DNA of 37,203 nt from Proteobacteria bacterium ST_bin11. Lineage in GTDB: Bacteria > Pseudomonadota > Gammaproteobacteria > Methylococcales > Methylomonadaceae. Positions 14,999 to 22,767 of this stretch are shown here, one piece after another. The stretch lies in contig MSXO01000028.1 of the NCBI GenBank assembly GCA_002083615.1, positions 1 through 37,203 of the forward strand, written 5' to 3'. The position numbers and the translations under genes are program-made. Each line of letters begins with the position of its first letter. The first letter of the stretch is position 1. The notes beneath the pieces were generated by a model that was given only the letters and a program-made list of their open reading frames with translations, was not told the DNA's origin and did not search any database.

Positions 14999-15031
14999 CC
15001 GCGGAACGAAACCAAAACGCGCGCATAAAAG
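14991..15031 (-). repeat. Direct repeat partner of 13218-13258
   Basis: This is the 3' end of the membrane-protein gene, including its stop. The other copy lies directly after the GH17 gene. Confidence 0.7.
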
Positions 15032-15533
15032 ACGCGATCACAATGACTATGCCAAACACTACGCAGGCCCACATAAAGGCATGGACATAGCCAATGATCA
15101 CCGCGCACCCCACTAGGAAAAAACCCAGCAAGCTAAATTCCCAGCCAACATGAAAACCGTTGAGCATGGTGGATAATCCCAATATCAACAGTATCACCAA
15201 GTCAGCACTAACACCGGATAACTGCCCGGATTTATTCAGAAAAGTGGCGGCAATTACGACGATGATTGTGTGTAGCCAATGCATGCCTTGTGCCTTGATG
15301 ATGTCAGCGAAGCTTACATCACTGCTTTTGGCCTGTAACCAGGCAATGAAAACGGACAGCAAACCAAAGACGAACACCATTAACAGCCAATAGCCGTAAC
15401 CGTCATCGGGATTAAAGTCGGTGATGAAAATGCCTACCAGCGACAAGAGGACCAACAGGATAAACACCGTTTGCTCAATACCGAAATGGCGTTTTCCGGG
15501 GTTGCTCTCTGCCATTATTTCATCGTCATACAT
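14991..15533 (-). CDS. Integral membrane protein of unknown function
   Basis: The 180-residue protein has five or six predicted membrane helices (VFILLVLLSLVGIFI, YWLLMVFVFGLLSVFIAW, LHTIIVVIAATFL, ADLVILLILGLSTML, LLGFFLVGCAVIIGYV, ACVVFGIVIVIASF) and a charged N-terminus. The start at 15533 has an AAAGGA site; a second ATG six codons on is possible. It sits 46 bases after the DUF502 gene in the envelope operon. I know no named family for it. Duplication of its tail beyond the GH17 gene suggests that it originally abutted the small membrane gene at 12991-13199. Confidence 0.8.
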   Translation of the reverse strand: MYDDEIMAESNPGKRHFGIEQTVFILLVLLSLVGIFITDFNPDDGYGYWLLMVFVFGLLSVFIAWLQAKSSDVSFADIIKAQGMHWLHTIIVVIAATFLNKSGQLSGVSADLVILLILGLSTMLNGFHVGWEFSLLGFFLVGCAVIIGYVHAFMWACVVFGIVIVIASFMRAFWFRSADD

Positions 15534-15579
15534 GTTTCGGGTTCCTTTGGTTATTATTAATCTGTGCTGCGGACAATCG

Positions 15580-16191
15580 TCATTTGGGGTGTTGCTGAAT
15601 CAATTTGGCTGCCGCATCCTCGAGTTTCGCAAAATCGACGCCCACGCTGATGACAAAACTGGAGGCTTCTTCAAAGGTCATGGTGGATTTAACGATCTTG
15701 GATTCGTGGACCATTACGGTGAATCCGGAAGTGGGGTTTGGCGAAGTGGGCACATACAAAACATAAAGCTCGTCCTTCTGATTGGTCACATAGGCCGGCA
15801 CCCAGACACCGTCCTTGGGATATTCGACGTAGACGACTTCCCGTGGCTTATCCTGGCCTTCGCCGGAAAATATGCCGATGATTTTTTTGCTCACGCGATA
15901 TACGGTACTGAGTATCGGCAGCTTCTCAAGATACGATTCCAAGAGGGAAACCATATAAGTCTTTCCTTTCCCATGCCGAATCCGATAGCCTAAAAAGATC
16001 AGCAACAGAATGGTGATGGCGAATAAAAAAGACGTCATCCAGTAATTTTCGTAATAACCATGAACGCTCAGAAATGTATCCCGCAGCAAACGTTCTATGA
16101 GGACAACGATTTGCACGACCACCAGAATCGGCAATACCGACAGGACACCCAGCAGGAAATAGTCCAGAAATTTTCGAATGTTTTCTTTCAT
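15580..16191 (-). CDS. DUF502 family membrane protein
   Basis: The 203-residue product has two N-terminal membrane helices (residues about 9-32 and 50-70) and a soluble C-terminal domain with YVPTSPNPTSGFTVMVHES, the hallmark of DUF502, preceded by LPILSTVYRVSKKIIGIF. The biochemical role of the family is unknown. An AAGGGG site supports the start. It lies between the cation/proton antiporter and another membrane protein in the operon, so a role in envelope or ion homeostasis is plausible but only inferred. Confidence 0.88.
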   Translation of the reverse strand: MKENIRKFLDYFLLGVLSVLPILVVVQIVVLIERLLRDTFLSVHGYYENYWMTSFLFAITILLLIFLGYRIRHGKGKTYMVSLLESYLEKLPILSTVYRVSKKIIGIFSGEGQDKPREVVYVEYPKDGVWVPAYVTNQKDELYVLYVPTSPNPTSGFTVMVHESKIVKSTMTFEEASSFVISVGVDFAKLEDAAAKLIQQHPK

Positions 16192-16277
16192 GTTTTACCC
16201 CTTATGAAGTGACGTTTGTTCGGATGTAAGCCTGTTACAGACACCATCGGAAACGTTTGGCATTTAGCAAAAACAGG

Positions 16278-17486
16278 TCATCCTAATCGCAGGTAACGGT
16301 AATAACCTTTCAACAACATCGGCGCAAGCAGCGTGGTCATGGCGATGACAATAATCAGCGCGGCGTAGATATCGTTATTCAAGATACCTGACGTTCGCCC
16401 AAGTTCCGCGAAGATCAAGCCGACCTCGCCACGCGGAATCATGGCGATACCGATAGCCAGACGCTCCGTCCAAGGCCCACGTAGTAATAGCGCACCTAAT
16501 AGCTTGCCGATTATGGCCACAGCGAACAGGCTGGCTGAAAACCACCAAATGAATGGCGAGGTCCAGTCGATTTCGCGCAGATTGAGGGAAAGCCCGACCA
16601 TCACGAAAAATATCGGCACGAATAATTGAACGATAGGCAGCATTTGGGCTTCGATATGACCGGTAAAACCCGCATCTTCATGCAAAGCCATACCGAAAGG
16701 CAGAAAAAACCGTCGCGAAAGCGCCAAGCCCGCGGCAAAGCCGCCCAATAACTCCGGCGCACCCATTTCGTGAGCTAACCAGGCGAAGAACAACACCAGA
16801 GAGACGATCAGGGTGGGAATCAGCCCTTCGGTTTGACTGATTTTGGCAAATTGCCGAATCATTAAGGAAATGGCTTTGGCGAATAGCGGTGCCAAAACGA
16901 AGAACATCGCGATGAAGCCTATGACCTGCATGGCATTGGCTGTGTTGATTTGACCTACCCGAGAAAAATCGTAAAGAACGGCCAAAAGCACAACGCCGAG
17001 AATATCGTCAATCACTGCCGCGCCCAATACCACTTGCGCTTCCCGGCTGTGTTGACGTTTTAAATCGGTAAGAACCCGGACGGTAATGCCGATACTGGTG
17101 GCGGTTAGGGTCCCGCCGATGAATAGCGATTCCAGCAAACTGCGGTTGAACAGCCAATGACTGAGGCCGAAACCAAACACGAACGGCCAGAAGAAACCGC
17201 TGACCGCCACAAACAACGCTTGCCAGCCGGATTTTGCCAATTGGCGAATATCGGTATCCAGCCCGACTTCAAATAGCAACAAAATGATGCCGATCTCGGC
17301 TAATAACTTGATGACCTGACTCGGCTCCATCCAACCCAGCAAACTGGGGCCGAGGATTACGCCGGCTAGCAATTCACCCACTACCGGAGGACTTTTCAAG
17401 CGTGCGAACAATTCGCCGAACAGCCGTGCGGTCAGCAAAATAACCATCAACTGAAAGAATAACTGATGAACCGCTTGATCTTCCAT
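16278..17486 (-). CDS. CPA2-type cation:proton antiporter
   Basis: The 402-residue membrane protein shows the Na+/H+-exchanger fold of the CPA2 (Kef/GerN) group, with about 12 helices. Visible motifs include LKSPPVVGELLAGVILGPS, LLLFEVGLDTD, TATSIGITVRVL and VLGAAVIDDILGVVLL, where the DD pair would bind the ion, plus IGIAMIPRGEVGLIFAELG near the end. There is no TrkA-N or TrkA-C regulatory domain, so it is a bare transporter. The substrate (K+ or Na+) cannot be told. It is 23 bases after opgC, consistent with an osmotic or ionic stress operon. Confidence 0.9.
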   Translation of the reverse strand: MEDQAVHQLFFQLMVILLTARLFGELFARLKSPPVVGELLAGVILGPSLLGWMEPSQVIKLLAEIGIILLLFEVGLDTDIRQLAKSGWQALFVAVSGFFWPFVFGFGLSHWLFNRSLLESLFIGGTLTATSIGITVRVLTDLKRQHSREAQVVLGAAVIDDILGVVLLAVLYDFSRVGQINTANAMQVIGFIAMFFVLAPLFAKAISLMIRQFAKISQTEGLIPTLIVSLVLFFAWLAHEMGAPELLGGFAAGLALSRRFFLPFGMALHEDAGFTGHIEAQMLPIVQLFVPIFFVMVGLSLNLREIDWTSPFIWWFSASLFAVAIIGKLLGALLLRGPWTERLAIGIAMIPRGEVGLIFAELGRTSGILNNDIYAALIIVIAMTTLLAPMLLKGYYRYLRLG

Positions 17487-17509
17487 CGCGCTATCCCCTG
17501 AAGTTCTGG

Positions 17510-18898
17510 CTAAAGCTGTTGTTGGTTTTCCAATGCTGTTTCGGGATCGCTCTTTGGCATAACGGCGTTCACTTTCTGGAAATCATCGGTGTTTGGCGAT
17601 TTCACCATCATGTCTGGTGAAGCGGTGCCGATTGTGTTTTTCCCCTGCAATAACAGCATCGGTAATACCGCCAAACCGATCAAGAAAGGCAGCAACAGTG
17701 CCTGTTTGCCCCAGGTGCAAGAAATATCCTTTAAATCTGCCGACGTGCTTTGAGTTGAATCTTGCCTTTGGTTGTATTGATCAGTAGGCAATTTCCAAGG
17801 TTTTCCATCCAGCCAGGCCAATGTCTTAGCAGTCAACAGCATTAGCGCAATGCCCGCTAGGTTAACCATCGCCACGTTGGTCGCGTCTCGTCCCAACCAA
17901 TCCAAGGCGATACCGCCAATGTATGACAAACTCATGCAGCATAGGAAAATCGGCAAGGATTGTTGCCCCATTCTGATGATCCAACGTGGTAAACCCATCG
18001 TTAACCACTGGGGTTTCCATTTGAAGAGTTGATTCATCAGATAGGCCAGTGCCAACAGGTGAACCCAGCGCAACAGCCCTAGATGACTTTTATCCAAGAA
18101 TGGCTCCAGACGTGCGCGTAACTCCCCCCAGAATGCCATCTGTCCGTAAGTGGCTTCATGACCCAGCGGAATAGATACCGACACGATAATTGCGCAAATC
18201 AACATGAGTCCCCTGTGTTTATCCGGTACTCGAATCCAACCTTCCCCCAATGCAAAACCGGTAAAGAACATTAGTTGCCAGTTAAAAGGATTGAAATACC
18301 AAGGGCGGCCGGTGGTCGGGTCAGCCGTCAATTCCCACCCGTACTGCCATGCTGCGTAGTAAATCAAAACTGAAAAGCTCAAGGCTAATACAATGTGCAG
18401 ACGAGACAAAGCCCAAACCAGCGGCATCCACAAAATCAACACCAGATACATGGGCAGGATGTCAAAATAATTGGGGACGTATGCCAGGCTAAATATGTCT
18501 ATAACTGCTTGCTGGGTGTTGTCGAAAAAGTAAGCAATATTAAGGCGTTGGATGTAATCCGCCCCCAGAGTCCAGCGATTACCCAGCACACAAATCACTG
18601 CCATCAATAAAAACGAGGCCACGTGCGCGGCATAGATTTGTCCACAACGATGCAGCACTCGAACGCTGCCCAGCCAAAGTCCTGCGCGATCAAAGCTGCG
18701 CCCATAGGCGATCGCTGAGGCAAAGCCTGACAGAAATACAAACATTTCCGCTGCATCGCTGAGCCCGAATCGAGAGGGTGTATACCAGAACCAGGGATTG
18801 TCAGGCATGTGGTTGATGAAGATAATTATCAAAGCAATCCCACGAAAAAAGTCCAATTGCAGATTACGTGATAGCACCGGATAGAGCTGTGATTCCAT
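17510..18898 (-). CDS. opgC: OpgC family protein
   Basis: The 462-residue acyltransferase-like membrane protein has about ten helices. The N-terminus LQLDFFRGIALIIIFINHMP, followed by SDAAEMFVFLSGFASAIAYG, is characteristic of the OpgC family, whose E. coli member succinylates osmoregulated periplasmic glucans. A hydrophilic insert (about 375-395) and a final helix with a soluble periplasmic or cytoplasmic tail extend beyond the core. It is the first gene of the minus-strand operon. An AAAGGA site precedes the ATG. A response-regulator-type promoter lies about 170 bases upstream (19066-19100). Confidence 0.88.
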   Translation of the reverse strand: MESQLYPVLSRNLQLDFFRGIALIIIFINHMPDNPWFWYTPSRFGLSDAAEMFVFLSGFASAIAYGRSFDRAGLWLGSVRVLHRCGQIYAAHVASFLLMAVICVLGNRWTLGADYIQRLNIAYFFDNTQQAVIDIFSLAYVPNYFDILPMYLVLILWMPLVWALSRLHIVLALSFSVLIYYAAWQYGWELTADPTTGRPWYFNPFNWQLMFFTGFALGEGWIRVPDKHRGLMLICAIIVSVSIPLGHEATYGQMAFWGELRARLEPFLDKSHLGLLRWVHLLALAYLMNQLFKWKPQWLTMGLPRWIIRMGQQSLPIFLCCMSLSYIGGIALDWLGRDATNVAMVNLAGIALMLLTAKTLAWLDGKPWKLPTDQYNQRQDSTQSTSADLKDISCTWGKQALLLPFLIGLAVLPMLLLQGKNTIGTASPDMMVKSPNTDDFQKVNAVMPKSDPETALENQQQL

Positions 18899-19065
18899 AA
18901 TGAATCCTTTGGCGATTAAGGCGGATCAGCTTCCGCTAAGTTTTTGTTATTCTGAATAAGCCAATGGCGATGATCGTGAAGTCACCCTAAAATGCAGGTG
19001 ACGCGCAACACCGTGATTCCAGTTCTGAGCAAATATAGAGAGCTGTATTTCTCTCAAACTTGATG

Positions 19066-19100
19066 ATGGTATCGGCGTAACCTTTCATTAACCTTTCATT
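19066..19100 (-). promoter_or_regulatory. Tandem 11-bp repeats and -10 box facing opgC
   Basis: Two exact copies of AATGAAAGGTT (minus strand; 19090-19100, then 19079-19089) are followed after 7 bases by TACCAT (19066-19071). Repeats at 11-bp pitch are how OmpR/PhoB-type regulators bind. The 7-bp gap to a -10-like hexamer is identical to that at 21209-21243 and 21562-21596. The site also sits 15 bases before the response-regulator ATG, so it may affect that gene too. Confidence 0.6.
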
Positions 19101-19115
19101 GACGTAAATCTTTTC

Positions 19116-19793
19116 ATGAGAATTTTGTTAGTCGAAGACGACACTGTATTGGGTGATGGCCTGTCTCGTAGTCTTACCGATTGGGGATTCGATGTCACGC
19201 TGGCCGTCACGGGGGCTTTTGCTGACAGCGCACTGAGTACGCAACCTTACGACTTAGTCATTCTCGATCTGGGTTTACCAGATATGGATGGACGCGACGT
19301 ATTACGACATTTACGCGGTCGCTACCAGTCGGCTATTCCTGTACTAATTTTGACTGCCCGCGATGGTCTTAATGAGAGAGTCGGAGGTCTGGAGCTAGGT
19401 GCGGATGATTACATGACCAAACCGTTCGAATTGCGGGAGCTGGAGGCTCGGGTCAGAGCCTTGTTGCGCCGCTGGCAAGGCGGCTTCAATCACGATATTC
19501 GCTTCGGCCAATTGGTGTTGGATACCCGTCAACAACAGATCACTAACCAGGGATTAGCGATGGCATTACCGCCACGGGAATATGGCGTACTGGAGGCCTT
19601 GTTATTGCAAGCCGGGCGCATAGTGAGCAAGGACAACATTGCCCAGCGCCTGGCGGTTCGGTCGGAAGAACTGGCCGACAACGCTATCGAAGTGTATATC
19701 CATCGCTTACGCAAACGCCTGGAGCCTTTGGGTATCGGTATCCGCACCCTGCGTGGATTGGGCTATCTGTTGGAGCAAAACGACGATGCGTGA
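19116..19793 (+). CDS. OmpR-family response regulator
   Basis: The 225-residue product has a receiver domain (VEDD at residues 6-9, phospho-acceptor Asp51 in VILDLGLPD, the TA pair in LILTARD, and Lys in YMTKPFEL) and a C-terminal winged helix (LPPREYGVLEALLLQAGRIV, ending VYIHRLRKRL then IRTLRGLGYLL). It is closest in style to QseB/PmrA/CzcR-type regulators. Its gene overlaps the kinase gene by 8 bases. The neighbouring repeat sites suggest that it controls the lipoprotein, the RND efflux operon and opgC. Confidence 0.94.
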   Translation: MRILLVEDDTVLGDGLSRSLTDWGFDVTLAVTGAFADSALSTQPYDLVILDLGLPDMDGRDVLRHLRGRYQSAIPVLILTARDGLNERVGGLELGADDYMTKPFELRELEARVRALLRRWQGGFNHDIRFGQLVLDTRQQQITNQGLAMALPPREYGVLEALLLQAGRIVSKDNIAQRLAVRSEELADNAIEVYIHRLRKRLEPLGIGIRTLRGLGYLLEQNDDA

Positions 19794-21165
19794 ACCCCAA
19801 AGCTTGCGGGCACAGCTTTTGTCACGACTGACCTTACCGTTGCTGATAGTGGTGATTCTGGATGCCTCGGTGTCCTATTTTGTGGCACTGCATTATGCCG
19901 ACCAGGCTTACGACAGTTGGTTGTTGGATTCTGCTAAATCCCTGACGCAGGAGGTTAAGGCGCATAAAGATAAAGTCACCTTTGAACTGCCACCCATCGC
20001 GGTGGAAGTGTTTCGTTGGGATGCCATGGACAAAACCTTTTTCAAGGTGGAATCCGAAGCCGCCGGTTTTATCGCCGGCGATAAGGGACTACCCAGTCCC
20101 GTGTTGGCGACCATGGCGAGTGATGAACCGTTTTTTTCCGACGGCGAAATCCTGGGACAAAAAGTCCGGATCGTGTCGGTACTCACGGCGCCGACAACTG
20201 ATGACAGCGACGATGTGCTGATTTCTGTCGCCGAAACCCTTAATAAGCGGCGTGGCATGATGAATGAAATTTTGTTGGCAGTGGTGCTGCCACAGCTTTT
20301 GCTGGTGTTAATTACCGGTTTTCACATATGGACCGGTATCAACCGGGGACTCAGCCCTTTGAACGACCTAGCAAAACTTATTGCCCAGCGTTCGGCCAGA
20401 GACTTAAATCCCATTTCGGATGCCGGTGTCCCCCTGGAAGTGCGTTCACTGACACATACTATAAATGCTCTGCTAGATCGGCTAGGCGCTAACCTGAAGA
20501 CCCAGCAGCGGTTTATCGAAAATGCAGCACATCAACTTCGCACACCTTTAGCCGGATTGAAAGTCCAGGCAGAACGGGCGCTGATGGCCGACAACCTTGA
20601 ATCCATGAGGCCGGCCTTGGCGCATATCAAAAACTCTGCGGATCGTGTTGCACACCTCAGTACCCAATTGCTGGTTTTGGCTCGGTCGGAGTCGGTTTCT
20701 CAAACAGCTCATGAGTTAAAATCACTGGATTTGATCACACTAAGCCGCGCGTGCTGTATGGACTGGGTGCCAAAAGCATTGGAGCGCAACATTGAATTGG
20801 GATTGGATGCCCCAACCACTCCCGTTGGCATTGCTGGCGACGAAACCTTGCTTCGAGAGTTGCTCAGCAATTTATTAGATAACGCCATTGCTTACGGCAA
20901 TCCGGATGGACATATCAGTGTGCAAATCGAACCCGGCCTTGAGCCGAGACTGATCGTCGAAGATGACGGTTCCGGCATCCAGGCAAACGAAGCGGACAGG
21001 ATTTTTGAGCGTTTTTACCGAATTCCGGGTAGTCGTGGAGAGGGTTGCGGACTGGGACTGGCAATCGTCAAGGAAATTGCCGACCTTCACTCGGCGCGGA
21101 TCGAAGTCGGCAGTGGGCCGCGCGGCAGAGGCACCCGAATTGAGATTAGCTTCGGCGTGGGCTAA
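19786..21165 (+). CDS. Two-component sensor histidine kinase
   Basis: The 459-residue inner-membrane kinase starts at ATG 19786 inside the regulator's end. The upstream in-frame sequence is the regulator read in another frame. Order: first membrane helix and the periplasmic 2CSK_N-type sensor (LTLPLLIVVILDASVSYFVA, then YADQAYDSWLLDSAKSL), second helix (about 160-185), HAMP-like region, HisKA with His249 (NAAHQLRTPLAGL), and ATPase domain (NLLDNAIAYG, EDDGSGI, GCGLGLAIVKEI). The sensor domain is the type seen in TctE/QseC-like kinases. Position before an HME-RND operon suggests metal sensing, though no obvious metal-binding cluster is visible. Confidence 0.93.
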   Translation: MREPQSLRAQLLSRLTLPLLIVVILDASVSYFVALHYADQAYDSWLLDSAKSLTQEVKAHKDKVTFELPPIAVEVFRWDAMDKTFFKVESEAAGFIAGDKGLPSPVLATMASDEPFFSDGEILGQKVRIVSVLTAPTTDDSDDVLISVAETLNKRRGMMNEILLAVVLPQLLLVLITGFHIWTGINRGLSPLNDLAKLIAQRSARDLNPISDAGVPLEVRSLTHTINALLDRLGANLKTQQRFIENAAHQLRTPLAGLKVQAERALMADNLESMRPALAHIKNSADRVAHLSTQLLVLARSESVSQTAHELKSLDLITLSRACCMDWVPKALERNIELGLDAPTTPVGIAGDETLLRELLSNLLDNAIAYGNPDGHISVQIEPGLEPRLIVEDDGSGIQANEADRIFERFYRIPGSRGEGCGLGLAIVKEIADLHSARIEVGSGPRGRGTRIEISFGVG

Positions 21166-21208
21166 TAAAATCAGAATATAGCGGTATTTGTTGGAGATCA
21201 ACTCTACC

Positions 21209-21243
21209 GTTGAAAGGTTCATGAAAGCTTAGGCGACTAGAAT
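21209..21243 (+). promoter_or_regulatory. Tandem 11-bp repeats and -10 box before the lipoprotein
   Basis: GTTGAAAGGTT (21209-21219) and CATGAAAGCTT (21220-21230) are followed after 7 bases by TAGAAT (21238-21243). The gene at 21279 follows 35 bases later. Confidence 0.65.
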
Positions 21244-21278
21244 GTCGCGGCAATTCACAAGAAAGATACGAAATTGCC

Positions 21279-21461
21279 ATGTTTTCAAAAAATCACATCA
21301 GACAGCTCAGTTATTTGATTTGTTTTGTCTCCGTCATCCAGCTGACATCCGGTTGTACTTGTCACAATCCCGCACCTATAGATCAATCCTCGTCGACGAC
21401 AGCCTTGATAAGTCAATCTCCTTCGGCTTTCCTCACCAAGGTAGCCAGTCGCGTTGGCTGA
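21279..21461 (+). CDS. Small lipoprotein
   Basis: The 60-residue product has a lipoprotein signal: basic start, hydrophobic core SYLICFVSVIQ, lipobox LTSG-Cys26. The remaining 35 residues (CTCHNPAPIDQSSSTT and on to KVASRVG) are hydrophilic. A second cysteine and a histidine close to the lipidated end might bind metal. The ribosome site is weak. The longer overlapping frame from 21242 has no such features. The promoter-like site at 21209-21243 and the position between the kinase and the efflux operon suggest it belongs to the same response. No family is recognised. Confidence 0.6.
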   Translation: MFSKNHIRQLSYLICFVSVIQLTSGCTCHNPAPIDQSSSTTALISQSPSAFLTKVASRVG

Positions 21462-21561
21462 GTTATACCCAATTGGAGATTCACAGCAGGGCTACCGATA
21501 AATTTTAGGGATATCGCAGACACCGAAACATCAGACCCAAGAAAGTGTGAATAAGTAAGCT

Positions 21562-21596
21562 ATTGAAAGGTTGATGAAAGGTTTAATGGTTAGGAT
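21562..21596 (+). promoter_or_regulatory. Tandem 11-bp repeats and -10 box before the RND operon
   Basis: ATTGAAAGGTT (21562-21572) and GATGAAAGGTT (21573-21583) are followed after 7 bases by TAGGAT (21591-21596). The layout is the same as at 21209-21243. The adaptor gene starts at 21643. Confidence 0.68.
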
Positions 21597-21642
21597 GCTA
21601 CGTCACTGTCTCTATTCTTAAAATCCTTGGCGTTTCATATAC

Positions 21643-22758
21643 ATGCGTTGTTCTTATTTGTTTTTCCTTATTTGCTTTTTGTCTCTTAGCGGCTGTGAAC
21701 AGCGCACTCCAGAACCGACGATTCAATCAAGTCCCGCAGAGCAACCTTCGGCCACAGCAAATCGAACGGTTTCTCTTCGTCTTGATTCGCTCCCGTATAT
21801 CAAAGTCCAGGAAATTCAACCGGAAGCCTTCGCGGGTACGATTTCCGCACCGGCCCGTGTCGATTTTCGGGCTCAGGCGATCTCCACGGCTGGCACGGTA
21901 GTCGCTGGCCGCATCACCAAAATTCATGTGCAAATCGGTGACAGGATTAAGGCCGGGGCGCCCTTGGCAACACTGGCCAGCGGCGAAGCCACGCAAATGC
22001 GTTCGGATTATGCCCGTGCGGTCGCCGAATTGGCTCGTGCAGAGGATCACCTACGGCGTCAAATGGAAATGCAGCGCACCGGTGTGGGGCTTGAGATTGA
22101 ACGGGTGGAAGCCGACACTCAGCTGAAGCAAGCCAAAACGGAGTTGGAGCGCAGCCGGGATTTTCTAAAGCTTTTGGGCGACGGTACTGCTGCTGAAGTG
22201 ATCGTGCGTGCGCCCATGGATAGCATGATTCTGAAGGCGCATGTCTCGACAGGCGCGGCAGTGGCGCCGGGGGCACCACTGTTTGATCTGGGCGAACCTT
22301 CCGCCGCCTGGATCATCGCCGACGTGTTCGAGAAAGATTTGCTTTTGGTGGAAAAAGGCGCCAAAGCCGTTATTGAACTCGCCTCTTCGCCGGATCCCAT
22401 CCTCGGGCATGTAGTGGCGGAAAGCGCGGCCATTCAGACCGACTTACGGCGGGCATCGGTGTTTATCGAGCCGGATGATCCAAAGCTATCGTTGCGGCCC
22501 GGCATGTACGCCAGGGTTACGATTGAAGCTTCCACGCCCAACCGGATTATCCTGCCCACGGCAGCGATACTTATCAAGGATGGCCGCGAAACCCTGGTTT
22601 ACGTGGAAACTGCGCCCAACGTTTTCGAAGCGCGCCCGGTGCAAGTGGGACAATCTCGCGAAGGTATTACGCCGGTGCTGAAAGGCCTGTCTGGTGGAGA
22701 GCGTGTCGTGGTCAGCGGTGCGCTACTACTCGACGGCGAAGCCTCTTTACTACTGTAG
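21643..22758 (+). CDS. czcB: HME-RND efflux periplasmic adaptor (CzcB-like)
   Basis: The 371-residue membrane-fusion protein has a lipoprotein signal with Cys18 (LSLSGC). It shows the lipoyl halves (GRITKIHVQIGDRIKAGAPLA and VRAPMDSMILKAHVSTGAAV), a helical hairpin between them (about 120-175), then beta-barrel and membrane-proximal domains (LRPGMYARVTIE, ending GERVVVSGALLLDGEASLLL). It links the RND pump to the outer-membrane channel. There is no long His- or Met-rich N-terminal metal domain. It is first in a three-gene operon; the RND gene starts 9 bases later. Confidence 0.88.
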   Translation: MRCSYLFFLICFLSLSGCEQRTPEPTIQSSPAEQPSATANRTVSLRLDSLPYIKVQEIQPEAFAGTISAPARVDFRAQAISTAGTVVAGRITKIHVQIGDRIKAGAPLATLASGEATQMRSDYARAVAELARAEDHLRRQMEMQRTGVGLEIERVEADTQLKQAKTELERSRDFLKLLGDGTAAEVIVRAPMDSMILKAHVSTGAAVAPGAPLFDLGEPSAAWIIADVFEKDLLLVEKGAKAVIELASSPDPILGHVVAESAAIQTDLRRASVFIEPDDPKLSLRPGMYARVTIEASTPNRIILPTAAILIKDGRETLVYVETAPNVFEARPVQVGQSREGITPVLKGLSGGERVVVSGALLLDGEASLLL

Positions 22759-22767
22759 GAGGCTACT

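Noticed and set aside
19639..19785. Longer start for the histidine kinase
   Set aside because: These codons lie inside the response-regulator gene in another frame. The ATG at 19786 gives the expected membrane helix at the N-terminus.
21242..21508. 88-residue frame overlapping the small lipoprotein
   Set aside because: It has no signal or domain, whereas the 21279 frame has a good lipobox.
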